Positions 1 through 5,543 of a DNA stretch of 23,486 nucleotides are shown here, piece after piece. The stretch's first letter is position 1, and every line of letters begins with the position of its first letter. The DNA lies in IMG/VR virus record IMGVR_UViG_3300030388_001176, positions 1 through 23,486 of that record; one strand, 5' to 3'. This stretch comes from a virus. Under the pieces are notes generated by a model. The model was given only the letters and a program-made list of their open reading frames with translations, had not been told where the DNA came from and did not search any database. Both the position numbers and the translations under genes were made by a program.

Positions 1-1205
1 ATGCACATCTCTTTCATAGGCACTTCTAAAGCAGCCCTACGTTTCATAGGGTCATTAGATTGCGTAGGATTACACGGTATACCAGCAGCCCTCATAATTT
101 GAAAAGGCGTTTCAGAATTAGATTGGTTTTTATTGTTGCCAGACGGATCACCCCAGCCTTTAAAATTATGGTCAGGGTACATTTCCTCAATATAACGCTT
201 TAGAGTCGGCGCAAAATCTACAGCACCCGAATCTGTTAACACCATTTCATCAAAACAAATCCATCTTCCTATAGATGTTCTTTGTAAAAATGCACAAGCC
301 GGTGTACGCCCAAAGTCAAAACCCAAAACAATAGGGTAATCATGGGTAGGTTTAAATTCTAAATGTTGGCAGTGAACAGAATCAGTATACATAGGATGAA
401 CAGGCTTACCGTTAGACACAAAACCATATTCATTAGCTAGATTAACCTTAATCCAATCATTAGTTTTGCCAGATAAACCACGCTTATAGTAATCAACAGG
501 AAGATTAATTAAATTTTCAGCATTTTCGTTTACTATCCATTCTTCTCCGTTTTTTAAAACACCGCCAGCTTGTCTGTAAAATGCCCAATCTTCCGGCCTT
601 TCTATTTCAGCTAACTTAAAATACCAATGATCTTCATCAGGAGCGTTACTATCACCAAGTATTCCATGATGAGTAGGGCGCACACCTTCTTTGTTAGATG
701 GGTAACGGCCATGACGTAAATCAAGCATATCTAAAACAGCTTTAGAATGCTCCTTAGTCTCGTTTAACCATACCCATGTAGTTTGTATACCCCTAGCTTT
801 CTTAACGTGTTCTGGACGATCAAAAGCAATAAAGATAACATCACATTCAACCTTAGTTCCATCCTCTAAATTAAATCGTATGTAATGTGTAGGCGGTTCT
901 TTATTTCCTTGTTTAAAGTCACCTAATTCACCGTGTATTTCTATCCAATCTTTAATGGTTGTAGAAAATAATTCAGAATAAGTATTACGAGCAGCAATAA
1001 CCCTAGATAGCCTAACACCATAGTTTTTATGTTCTGGGTCGTTAACAGGCTCTTGTTCGCACATTAAATCAAATAGTTTAAGTATGCATTGAACAGTTTT
1101 GCCAGAGCCTAGCGGCCCCATAATAAAACAATTTCTAGCGCGACAATCAGAAAAATCCTGAAGCACCTGACCTTGAGGCATTAAATTATATTCAATTTGA
1201 CTCAT
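1..1205 (-). CDS. Terminase large subunit (TerL), 3' end cut by window edge
   Basis: The packaging motor: it cuts concatemeric DNA and drives it into the prohead with ATP. The 401 visible residues begin MSQIEYNLMP. A Walker A loop, GPLGSGKT, lies at about residues 30-37, and a Walker B-like stretch, TWVWLNE, at about 143-149 ends in the catalytic Glu. The RNase H-like nuclease domain starts at GFDFGR (about 295-300), and a second acidic motif, WGDPSG, sits near 351-356. The frame is open to the left edge, so the C-terminus, with the last nuclease acid, is missing. The start is the ATG at 1205, 13 bases after the stop of the zinc-finger gene, with only a weak AGAAG-like ribosome site. It ends the leftward packaging cluster, and portal and capsid genes would be expected beyond the left edge. 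The family call is firm. Confidence 0.93.
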   Translation of the reverse strand, partial: MSQIEYNLMPQGQVLQDFSDCRARNCFIMGPLGSGKTVQCILKLFDLMCEQEPVNDPEHKNYGVRLSRVIAARNTYSELFSTTIKDWIEIHGELGDFKQGNKEPPTHYIRFNLEDGTKVECDVIFIAFDRPEHVKKARGIQTTWVWLNETKEHSKAVLDMLDLRHGRYPSNKEGVRPTHHGILGDSNAPDEDHWYFKLAEIERPEDWAFYRQAGGVLKNGEEWIVNENAENLINLPVDYYKRGLSGKTNDWIKVNLANEYGFVSNGKPVHPMYTDSVHCQHLEFKPTHDYPIVLGFDFGRTPACAFLQRTSIGRWICFDEMVLTDSGAVDFAPTLKRYIEEMYPDHNFKGWGDPSGNNKNQSNSETPFQIMRAAGIPCNPTQSNDPMKRRAALEVPMKEMC

Positions 1206-1218
1206 AGCTTTTTATCTT

Positions 1219-1458
1219 CTATCTAAGTAAACGTAAATGAGATTGTTTAGATTCAATAACAAACCCTACAAAATGCGAATCATCTCCTCTTAAATTGTAA
1301 TCGTTTATAACTTCTTCAGAAGGATAAGAAACACTAGTAATTGCAAAACAATTAACACATGGAGCTTCTACAATAAACTCTACTTTATTATTATCTGATT
1401 TATGCACTATTACTTCTTGAAGAATACTGCCGCATTCACCACAACGTATTTCTCTCAT
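1219..1458 (-). CDS. Small zinc-finger protein (Com-like spacing of CxxC pairs)
   Basis: A 79-residue protein with CGEC near residue 6 and CVNC near residue 34, the arrangement of a four-cysteine zinc ribbon. The N-terminal IRCGECGSIL resembles the first half of Mu Com-type regulators, but the gap between the cysteine pairs is longer than I expect for Com, so the link is only a resemblance. The rest is polar and ends in a basic LRLLR tail. Its ATG overlaps the stop of the upstream 48-residue gene (ATGA), so the two are probably translationally coupled. It is the last gene before TerL, which would suit a packaging accessory or a small nucleic-acid-binding regulator. The function is unknown. 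Confidence 0.6.
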   Translation of the reverse strand: MREIRCGECGSILQEVIVHKSDNNKVEFIVEAPCVNCFAITSVSYPSEEVINDYNLRGDDSHFVGFVIESKQSHLRLLR

Positions 1459-1601
1459 TTTGATTTACTCAATTTATCAACGCGTTTTTTTAGTTGTTCT
1501 ATTAAAATTGTTTGCTGTTCTATTTCAGACTTTTCTTTAAGAATTAATACTCTTAATCTTTCTTCATCTGAAATTTGAGGCATTGGGAAAGGCAAAATCA
1601 T
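1455..1601 (-). CDS. Tiny coiled-coil protein, 48 aa
   Basis: The frame gives MILPFPMPQISDEERLRVL and then a Lys/Glu/Gln-rich helix with leucine or isoleucine spaced in heptads (roughly residues 14-43), ending KLSKSK. The start ATG at 1601 follows GGAG with six bases between, a good ribosome site, and overlaps the stop of the upstream 53-residue gene as ATGA. Its own stop overlaps the start of the zinc-finger gene in the same way. Overlap at both ends is the main evidence that so short a frame is real. I do not recognise the family. A short self-associating helix is all that can be inferred. Confidence 0.55.
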   Translation of the reverse strand: MILPFPMPQISDEERLRVLILKEKSEIEQQTILIEQLKKRVDKLSKSK

Positions 1602-1759
1602 TTTTTACTCCAATCAATAGAATCAAAATTTGATTTAAATAACTTTCTTGAGCTAACTGTTGTGTTCCTAGCGTGACTACCTTTCCCTCCATTCTTCTCA
1701 GGAAAATGACGCTCAATATCCTTCTTAGGCAACTTGTGAATAAACCCTTTATGTTTCAT
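1598..1759 (-). CDS. Tiny basic protein, 53 aa, unknown function
   Basis: It begins MKHKGFIHKLPKKDIERHF and is rich in Lys, Arg, His and Ser, with no membrane segment. A strong ribosome site (GGAGG) lies four bases before the ATG at 1759, and the stop overlaps the next ATG (ATGA), so it belongs to the chain of coupled small genes that leads to TerL. Its high positive charge would suit nucleic-acid contact, but this is only inference from composition. I do not recognise the family. Confidence 0.55.
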   Translation of the reverse strand: MKHKGFIHKLPKKDIERHFPEKNGGKGSHARNTTVSSRKLFKSNFDSIDWSKK

Positions 1760-1980
1760 TTAACCTCCAGCATAGTGTTAAGAATAACGGTAATCAAGTA
1801 TAATTGAGGTGTATGTGGGCTAGAGGCTAGTGAATAATCAAACACTAGAGCCGTGGTTGACCCTCCAGACATAGCCTCCTTAATCAGTCGGTACTGGCTA
1901 AAGAATAGATTAGAGATTCGATACACATACAATAATACCGATGAGCCGCTTTCTGCCCTCATATCTAAAATTAATCTCAA
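1756..1980 (-). CDS. Doubtful small ORF, 74 aa, possibly with a C-terminal membrane segment
   Basis: The frame opens with TTG at 1980 and has ATG codons at residues 7 and 37. Its stop overlaps the ATG of the 53-residue gene (ATGA), the same coupling used by the neighbours, which is the best argument that some version is translated. An AAGGAGG sits just before the internal ATG at residue 37, but only two bases away, which is too close for a normal ribosome site. The C-terminal LYLITVILNTML could enter a membrane. Against it, there is no good ribosome site at either outer start, and an overlapping plus-strand frame is almost as long. It may be untranslated sequence between the terminase genes. 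Confidence 0.28.
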   Translation of the reverse strand: MRLILDMRAESGSSVLLYVYRISNLFFSQYRLIKEAMSGGSTTALVFDYSLASSPHTPQLYLITVILNTMLEVK

Positions 1981-2153
1981 CCAGAGGTTAAAGGGTTACC
2001 ATGTCTTATTAATAACTCAATTAACTAATAACATTTATTGATAATACTACCTTATTTATAAATGTTTTTTTAGTCACTTTTTTTTTGAGAGAGACATATA
2101 TATACCACACACGCGCGCACGCGGGAGGGGGGCACCTCTTTTATCTAATAGAA
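1981..2153. other. Non-coding spacer between terminase small subunit-like gene and packaging mini-genes
   Basis: No convincing gene is seen here. The left part is AT-rich with TTTATAAAT-like stretches and two T-runs (about 2065-2071 and 2078-2086). The right part is the dinucleotide tract listed separately. Counting the doubtful ORF to its left, up to 394 bases between the terminase genes may lack a gene, which is unusual for so compact a genome. The spacer could hold the DNA site that the terminase recognises. Confidence 0.5.
2087..2138. repeat. Dinucleotide tract running GA, TA, CA, CG, then a G-run; candidate packaging site
   Basis: In order on the plus strand: four GA steps, CATATATATA, CCACACACGCGCGCACGCG, GGAGGGGGG, and CACCTC. 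Alternating purine-pyrimidine DNA of the CA/CG type can adopt the Z form. The GC-rich half stands out against AT-rich flanks, and T-runs lie directly before it. It is not coding. Its place beside the terminase small subunit-like gene suits a cos or pac site, but no cleavage site or TerS-binding repeat can be proved from sequence alone. Confidence 0.45.
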
Positions 2154-2456
2154 TCAATCACTTACGTCTGATTGTGATCCATCGTATCGCTTTCGATTTA
2201 CGCTGATCGTTAAGCCGCCGTCGGTGCTTATCTCAGTCGCTTTTAGAGTAGGCTGAATGTACTTGGCTGTTCTATCCAACGCTTCAATAGCTGCTCGATG
2301 ATCTGCTATATCCCCGCTTATATTGGCTTGTCTTTGAATCTCAATAGAAGACTCGATCATGCTCATTATTGGATCAAAGTCTGGATACTTAGCCTGTAAC
2401 CTTTCCGCTAACAAACGTTTTAAAGGCACATTGCCACTGCCTGTTGGTCTTGCCAT
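2154..2456 (-). CDS. Putative terminase small subunit / phage DNA-binding protein, 100 aa
   Basis: The N-terminus (MARPTGSGNVPLKRLLAERLQ) is basic and helical. It is followed by a long helix, DPIMSMIESSIEIQRQA, then HRAAIEALDRTAKYIQPTLK, and a short beta-like tail, LTISVNRKRYDG. This pattern of a small DNA-contacting head, an oligomerising helix pair and a tail matches small TerS-like proteins encoded upstream of TerL in many podoviruses. TerS proteins form rings that recognise the packaging site and stimulate TerL. The ATG at 2456 has an AGGAG ribosome site eight bases upstream. It is the first gene of the leftward packaging cluster. TerS proteins diverge quickly, so the family call is moderate and a general DNA-binding role remains possible. 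Confidence 0.55.
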   Translation of the reverse strand: MARPTGSGNVPLKRLLAERLQAKYPDFDPIMSMIESSIEIQRQANISGDIADHRAAIEALDRTAKYIQPTLKATEISTDGGLTISVNRKRYDGSQSDVSD

Positions 2457-2504
2457 GTTTTTAACTCCTAAGTGCTTATCTCAAATGAATAATCTATTTA
2501 TAAG

Positions 2505-2513
2505 ATTGTATCA
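2505..2513 (-). promoter_or_regulatory. Possible leftward promoter (extended -10) for the packaging cluster
   Basis: Read on the minus strand, the site is TGATACAAT, that is TG-N-TACAAT, an extended -10 about 50 bases before the terminase small subunit-like start. No good -35 box is seen, which extended -10 promoters can do without. Tentative. Confidence 0.33.
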
Positions 2514-2559
2514 TTAATACCGCTTATACATAAATAACGCTAATAATCATAAGTAATGT

Positions 2560-2589
2560 TTGCATTCGTGAATTACTTGAAACTATAAT
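2560..2589 (+). promoter_or_regulatory. Rightward sigma70-like promoter of the ArdC operon
   Basis: TTGCAT (2560-2565), an 18-base spacer and a perfect TATAAT (2584-2589). Transcription would start just before the repeated leader of the first gene at 2629. A host-type promoter like this fits early expression after DNA entry. Confidence 0.65.
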
Positions 2590-2631
2590 AACCAACAGGC
2601 ACTAATAACTAACCGACAGGTAATTAAAATG
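2590..2631 (+). promoter_or_regulatory. Start-codon leader, first and doubled copy
   Basis: AACCGACAGGTAATTAAA is followed directly by the ATG at 2629. A degenerate copy, AACCAACAGGCACTAA, lies just upstream at 2590-2605. The Shine-Dalgarno core (AGG) sits in ACC-GACA-GGT, a three-base-pair mini-hairpin with a four-base loop. This is the first of four such leaders in the operon. Confidence 0.6.
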
Positions 2632-2967
2632 ACTAAATCACAAATATTTAAAACTTTGCTAGATCAACACGACGAAATTGAGTGCACGAAAGCTTTTCTC
2701 TTATTTACTAAAGATTGGGAGGGCGATATGGATCAGCGAGCGGTTCAAAGGGATAAAAAAATTGCCCAACAATACGCGGTTCGTGAATCTGCTCGGTTGC
2801 TACTGGGACGAGCAATGTATAAGTCTTTCTATTCGTCGTGTAAAACAATCACTCAGACTATGTGGTACCCACGCCGCGAGTTTAATTATGATGGTACGCC
2901 GCTCACTGAGTCACAAATAGAAACACGCGACTGGGCAATTGCGCGAGATGCTAAACGCGCAGCATAG
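2629..2967 (+). CDS. Hypothetical early protein, 112 aa
   Basis: First gene of the rightward operon. The sequence begins MTKSQIFKTLLDQHDEIECTK and is mostly helical and charged. A central basic part, around QRDKKIAQQYAVRESARLLLGRAMYKSF (about residues 42-68), precedes an aromatic stretch with TMWYPRREF near residue 80. There is no membrane segment or recognised motif, so I do not assign a function. The start is fixed by the repeated leader and lies 40 bases after a TATAAT box, so it is probably among the first phage genes expressed. Genes in this position are often host-takeover or counter-defence proteins, which is inference from place only. Confidence 0.7.
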   Translation: MTKSQIFKTLLDQHDEIECTKAFLLFTKDWEGDMDQRAVQRDKKIAQQYAVRESARLLLGRAMYKSFYSSCKTITQTMWYPRREFNYDGTPLTESQIETRDWAIARDAKRAA

Positions 2968-3014
2968 TTGTTATCATCAAGCACATTAAAGTAGTGTGCT
3001 TTTTAATATTAACT

Positions 3015-3035
3015 AACCGAAAGGTAAACAAAATG
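3015..3035 (+). promoter_or_regulatory. Start-codon leader, second copy
   Basis: AACCGAAAGGTAAACAAA runs straight into the ATG at 3033. It decides the start: a GTG at 2994 in the same frame lies upstream but has no such leader. The ACC-GAAA-GGT core could form a small GNRA-type hairpin holding the ribosome-binding AAGG. Confidence 0.6.
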
Positions 3036-3194
3036 ACTTATTATGAATCAGCAAAAGGTTTAACAATTACTAAAGATCGCGCTCTATTAGAGCTTAAAAA
3101 GCATTGCATCGATGATATACAGGGTTTTCTTGATGATTGCGGCGATTGTGAAACATATGATGCTAGCGAAGTGCTTGCATGGCTTGGATATTAA
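3033..3194 (+). CDS. Hypothetical acidic protein, 53 aa
   Basis: The sequence begins MTYYESAKGLTITKDRALLE, continues with a helical KKHCIDDIQGFLDDCGDCETYDASE and ends EVLAWLGY. The protein is acidic in its second half and has three cysteines (HCIDD, CGDC); CGDC alone is too little to call a metal site. The start was placed at 3033 rather than at an upstream GTG because the operon's repeated leader abuts this ATG. Small acidic proteins encoded with antirestriction genes can be DNA mimics or inhibitors, but nothing here proves that. The family is not recognised. Confidence 0.65.
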   Translation: MTYYESAKGLTITKDRALLELKKHCIDDIQGFLDDCGDCETYDASEVLAWLGY

Positions 3195-3200
3195 CTAACT

Positions 3201-3221
3201 AACCGAAAGGTAACTAAAATG
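3201..3221 (+). promoter_or_regulatory. Start-codon leader, third copy
   Basis: AACCGAAAGGTAACTAAA is followed directly by the ATG at 3219. It is identical over all its bases to the fourth copy. Confidence 0.6.
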
Positions 3222-3416
3222 AAGCATATAGTTCACTTAGAAACGACTAGCATTACTTACGACGGCCAACCCAAAAGAGTATTAAACAAATTTGCTTACA
3301 AGCATGAAACGGATGCAAAAGCGTTTTTTTCAGATATGGTTAGAGACGGCGAAGCTGGCGACATTGTTACACGCGCTATTTATACAGATTTAATCGAAAT
3401 TGAATTTATAAAATAA
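3219..3416 (+). CDS. Hypothetical protein, 65 aa
   Basis: The sequence begins MKHIVHLETTSITYDGQPKR, passes through a helical KHETDAKAFFSDMVRDGE and ends in a strand-like IYTDLIEIEFIK. The predicted beta-alpha-beta pattern suggests a small folded domain without membrane segments. No family is recognised. It lies 24 bases after the preceding gene, its start is set by the third copy of the leader, and it sits directly before the ArdC-like gene, so all are probably made from one message. Confidence 0.65.
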   Translation: MKHIVHLETTSITYDGQPKRVLNKFAYKHETDAKAFFSDMVRDGEAGDIVTRAIYTDLIEIEFIK

Positions 3417-3435
3417 CCGAAAGGTAACTAAAATG
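3415..3435 (+). promoter_or_regulatory. Start-codon leader, fourth copy, before the ArdC-like gene
   Basis: AACCGAAAGGTAACTAAA abuts the ATG at 3433. It overlaps the stop codon of the preceding gene (TAACC), so stop, leader and start are packed into 25 bases. Confidence 0.6.
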
Positions 3436-4302
3436 AAAAAAGACATAAAAGAAGAAATTACTCAAAAGATTGTTGAAAAAATAGAATTAGCACAATCTAC
3501 AGGTTCTGATTGGACTAAACCCTTCAGGGATTTGGGAGGCAAACCGACAAACGCAAAAACAAACAACGCGTATAAAGGATTGAATGCGCTTTGGTTGGGC
3601 ATGAATGGCTACGCTATAGTAGCTACTTATAATCAGTGGCAAGATTTAGGCTATCAGGTGCAAAAGGGCAGCACTGCTATTGCTATAACAGTACCGCGCA
3701 TTAAAAAGGATAAAAAGACCGGCGATGATACTTTGATAGGTTTTGGGGGCGCGAGTGTTTTCCCCTCATCAATGGTTTTATCCATTGAGAGCGGCGAACA
3801 ATACCCAGACCCGGCCGTTAACGCTGTCGATTTAACTGCTCGCATTCAAAGTGCCGACGATTATATCAATCGTTTGAATTTTGAAATTAGGCATTCTAAC
3901 GAAGGGCGCGCTTATTACACCCCAGCCGGTGACTATGTACATATGCCAGTAAGAGAAGCGTTTAGCGACACCAAAACAAGTTCAGCTAGTGAATGCTATT
4001 ACTCCACGCTGTTTCACGAATGCGCGCACATGACCGGCCACAAATCACGATTGAACAGATTAGACTCTAAAAATAAACGCGGTTATGCTTTTGAAGAATT
4101 AGTAGCGGAACTGAGCGCAGCATTCTTGTGCAATCAACTGGGCGTATCTAGCGAACCTCGAGAAGATCATATCCAATACCTAGCTAGTTGGTTGTCCGCA
4201 CTTAAAAATGATACTGATTACATATTTCAGGCCGCGAGCCAAGCGCAAAAAGCTGTTGATTTTATGGATGGGTTACAAGCTAAATTGGAGGTGGCAGCAT
4301 GA
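3433..4302 (+). CDS. ArdC-like antirestriction protein: ssDNA-binding domain plus zincin metallopeptidase domain
   Basis: ArdC proteins, known from conjugative plasmids, bind single-stranded DNA and protect incoming DNA from restriction. The 289 residues are close to the usual family length. The N-terminal domain (about 1-120) carries family-like stretches: GSDWTKPF, AYKGLNALWL, YATYNQW-like and VQKGSTAI. The C-terminal domain (about 135-289) has the zincin motif HECAH (H195, E196, H199) in a family-typical FHECAHMTGH, and a downstream EELVAEL (about 221-227) able to give the third ligand. Its start follows the fourth leader copy, and its stop overlaps the next ATG. Early expression from a host-like promoter fits defence of newly injected DNA. 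The domain call is firm; antirestriction activity is known for relatives and inferred here. Confidence 0.88.
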   Translation: MKKDIKEEITQKIVEKIELAQSTGSDWTKPFRDLGGKPTNAKTNNAYKGLNALWLGMNGYAIVATYNQWQDLGYQVQKGSTAIAITVPRIKKDKKTGDDTLIGFGGASVFPSSMVLSIESGEQYPDPAVNAVDLTARIQSADDYINRLNFEIRHSNEGRAYYTPAGDYVHMPVREAFSDTKTSSASECYYSTLFHECAHMTGHKSRLNRLDSKNKRGYAFEELVAELSAAFLCNQLGVSSEPREDHIQYLASWLSALKNDTDYIFQAASQAQKAVDFMDGLQAKLEVAA

Positions 4303-4484
4303 GCAATTACAAATGGGCAGTAAAGCGGCTAGAAAATGCTGACACTGTGGAAAAATTAAACAGAGTTTGGGGAGGTTTAGTTAACGTTTATATAGTTGGC
4401 CATTTATCAGATAAAGACATAACGAGACTTGATCGAAGGCTATGTAAGCGACTTGATGAACTACAACAAGAGGTGACAGCATGA
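4299..4484 (+). CDS. Hypothetical small basic protein, 61 aa
   Basis: It begins MSNYKWAVKRLENADTVEKL and is helical and charged, with KDITRLDRRLCKRLDELQQE towards the end, perhaps a short coiled coil. Start and stop overlap both neighbours as ATGA. The bases around its start, GAGGTGRCAGCATGA, are almost the same as those around the next gene's start, so the two junctions look related. Coupling to the ArdC-like gene suggests co-expression and maybe joint function. The family is not recognised. Confidence 0.65.
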   Translation: MSNYKWAVKRLENADTVEKLNRVWGGLVNVYIVGHLSDKDITRLDRRLCKRLDELQQEVTA

Positions 4485-4633
4485 CATTCTATACTAGGCG
4501 CGATAGATTAATGGCCGAGGTTAAACAAGAGCGCGCGTATATGCGACGGCGACAGATTATTGATATGGTAGCCGAATTGATATTATGGGGCGCTACCTGT
4601 GGATTATTATATGCTGGGCTTTTCCTAGGCTAA
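4481..4633 (+). CDS. Small membrane protein, 50 aa
   Basis: The sequence starts MTFYTRRDRLMAEVKQERAY, then a strongly basic MRRRQ, and ends in a hydrophobic segment (about residues 28-49: MVAELILWGATCGLLYAGLFLG-like). This looks like a single-pass protein with a positively charged inner side and a C-terminal membrane anchor. The ATG has a GAGGTG ribosome site and overlaps the stop of the upstream gene. It is the last gene of the ArdC operon and is followed by a terminator. Small membrane proteins in early phage operons can act in superinfection exclusion or membrane modification, which is inference only. Confidence 0.6.
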   Translation: MTFYTRRDRLMAEVKQERAYMRRRQIIDMVAELILWGATCGLLYAGLFLG

Positions 4634-4680
4634 CGGCGATTGCCGTGTGACGCGGGGCAGCGCACCGCGAGCCAATACGC
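4633..4680 (+). other. Structured leader before the operon terminator
   Basis: ACGGC-GATT-GCCGT (4633-4646) forms a perfect five-pair hairpin. CGCGG (4651-4655) can pair with CCGCG (4665-4669). GGGGC at 4654-4658 could also pair with the GCCCC arm of the terminator at 4687-4691, in competition with the terminator's own GGGGC. This could be a termination switch or simply a reinforced end of transcript. Confidence 0.4.
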
Positions 4681-4685
4681 GCATT

Positions 4686-4709
4686 AGCCCCTATTAAGGG
4701 GCTTTTTTT
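4686..4709 (+). terminator. Intrinsic terminator of the ArdC operon
   Basis: AGCCCC (4686-4691), loop TATTAA, GGGGCT (4698-4703), then a run of T to 4709. The GC-rich six-pair stem with a U-run is a classical rho-independent terminator. Confidence 0.85.
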
Positions 4710-5016
4710 ATGCAACTGGTAGGATGGTATAGATAGGGTCGCTAATCGCTGTTAGAAAGGGATTAAGAGCGGTTTAACGAGGCATTTATTAGCTGTTGAT
4801 CGCTTATTTAAATTAAAACTAACGGCAATGTTTACCTATTTACCTATTGCAACCACTAAGGGCGACACTGCCCAGCTAGTACACTAATAAGACATATAAG
4901 GCTACATCCCTTGCCCTGTCTGCTTTTCCCAGTATCAACCGCATTAATTTAGGCATATAAATCACCAAATTAAAAAAATAAATATCTATATAAATCAATT
5001 AGTTACGATTTTTGTC
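4710..5016. other. Non-coding intergenic region between convergent operons
   Basis: About 300 bases without a credible frame; the longest plus-strand reading from an ATG gives 19 codons. It contains a tandem TTTACCTA pair (4831-4846), a small hairpin GGGC-GACACT-GCCC near 4861-4874, and a very AT-rich stretch from about 4943 to 5015. No tRNA or known RNA family is seen. It could be a relic of lost genes or hold a small RNA, but nothing here proves either. Confidence 0.4.
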
Positions 5017-5037
5017 AAAAAAAGGGTAATATTCCCT
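5017..5037 (-). terminator. Weak intrinsic terminator of the recombination operon
   Basis: Read on the minus strand: AGGG-AATATTA-CCCT followed by seven T. The stem is only four pairs, with a self-complementary AATATT in the loop, but the U-run and the place 18 bases after the last stop support termination. Confidence 0.5.
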
Positions 5038-5055
5038 GCCATAGCTTTTTTTTGG

Positions 5056-5493
5056 TTAACAATACAGCTCTTTGAATTTTTCAATTGAAAATAAACCGCG
5101 TTGACCTAAACCGTACGCCTCTCCCCTGCCAAGATTAATTAAATTTTCGGGCAAAAAAAGCTCCTCTTTTGTGCAAGCACCGGCAAACTCAAATGTTGGA
5201 AACTCGCCGATCATCAGCACGTATAAATCACACGGATTTTTGATTTTAAATCTTTGAGCTAGTAACCTACCGTCCGAATGATGCGTGCATTTAACGTCCA
5301 CAGAACAGCCTCGCGGGGTATAAAAATCTTCCTTTGGCATTACCCCGCCAGTGCGTACGGTCAAATCTGGATAAACGTTTAAGAGTTTGGCACACATCAT
5401 TTCTGAACCAATCCCTTGACGTTCTACCCATTGTTGATTGTCTGTTTGGCCGTCTAGCTTTTTATGATAGCCTTTTTGAATCGCATTGTTCAT
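5056..5493 (-). CDS. PD-(D/E)XK nuclease-like phage protein
   Basis: The fold is suggested by a core with an acidic pair (E55-D56) followed by VDVK (D66-x-K68), the spacing of PD-(D/E)XK nucleases, plus a helix with E31 before it. Downstream, DGRLLA, DLYVLMIGEFP and the ending GLGQRGLF are like those in a family of uncharacterised phage proteins. It is the last gene of the recombination operon, so trimming or resolving DNA is a fair guess. Start: 5493 is the first canonical ATG but has a poor ribosome site. Good coding sequence (TLSDAEQRVAKYVADGR) continues upstream in frame to about 5550, where only ATT is available, with GGAAG before it. The true start is thus probably upstream. Confidence 0.65.
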   Translation of the reverse strand: MNNAIQKGYHKKLDGQTDNQQWVERQGIGSEMMCAKLLNVYPDLTVRTGGVMPKEDFYTPRGCSVDVKCTHHSDGRLLAQRFKIKNPCDLYVLMIGEFPTFEFAGACTKEELFLPENLINLGRGEAYGLGQRGLFSIEKFKELYC

Positions 5494-5543
5494 GCGTCCA
5501 TCAGCGACATATTTAGCTACACGCTGCTCTGCATCGCTTAAAG

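Noticed and set aside
1880-1950. Possible tRNA (a TTCGATA-like loop)
   Set aside because: The bases on either side of the loop do not pair and no acceptor or anticodon stem can be built.
1853-2041. 62-codon plus-strand frame opposite the terminase spacer
   Set aside because: It has no ribosome site, is on the opposite strand to all neighbours, and overlaps a minus-strand frame that is at least coupled to the next gene.
2121-2138. Similarity of the G-rich end of the dinucleotide tract to the lambda cos core
   Set aside because: Only a few G-rich bases and ACCTC agree, too little to call a cos site; only position supports a packaging role.
2590-3435. CRISPR-like or transposon repeats from the four leader copies
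   Set aside because: The spacing equals gene lengths and each copy abuts a start codon, so they are translation leaders and not an array.
4831-4846. Tandem TTTACCTA pair as origin iterons
   Set aside because: Only two short copies with no initiator gene nearby; the iterons at 8099-8162 are a far better candidate.
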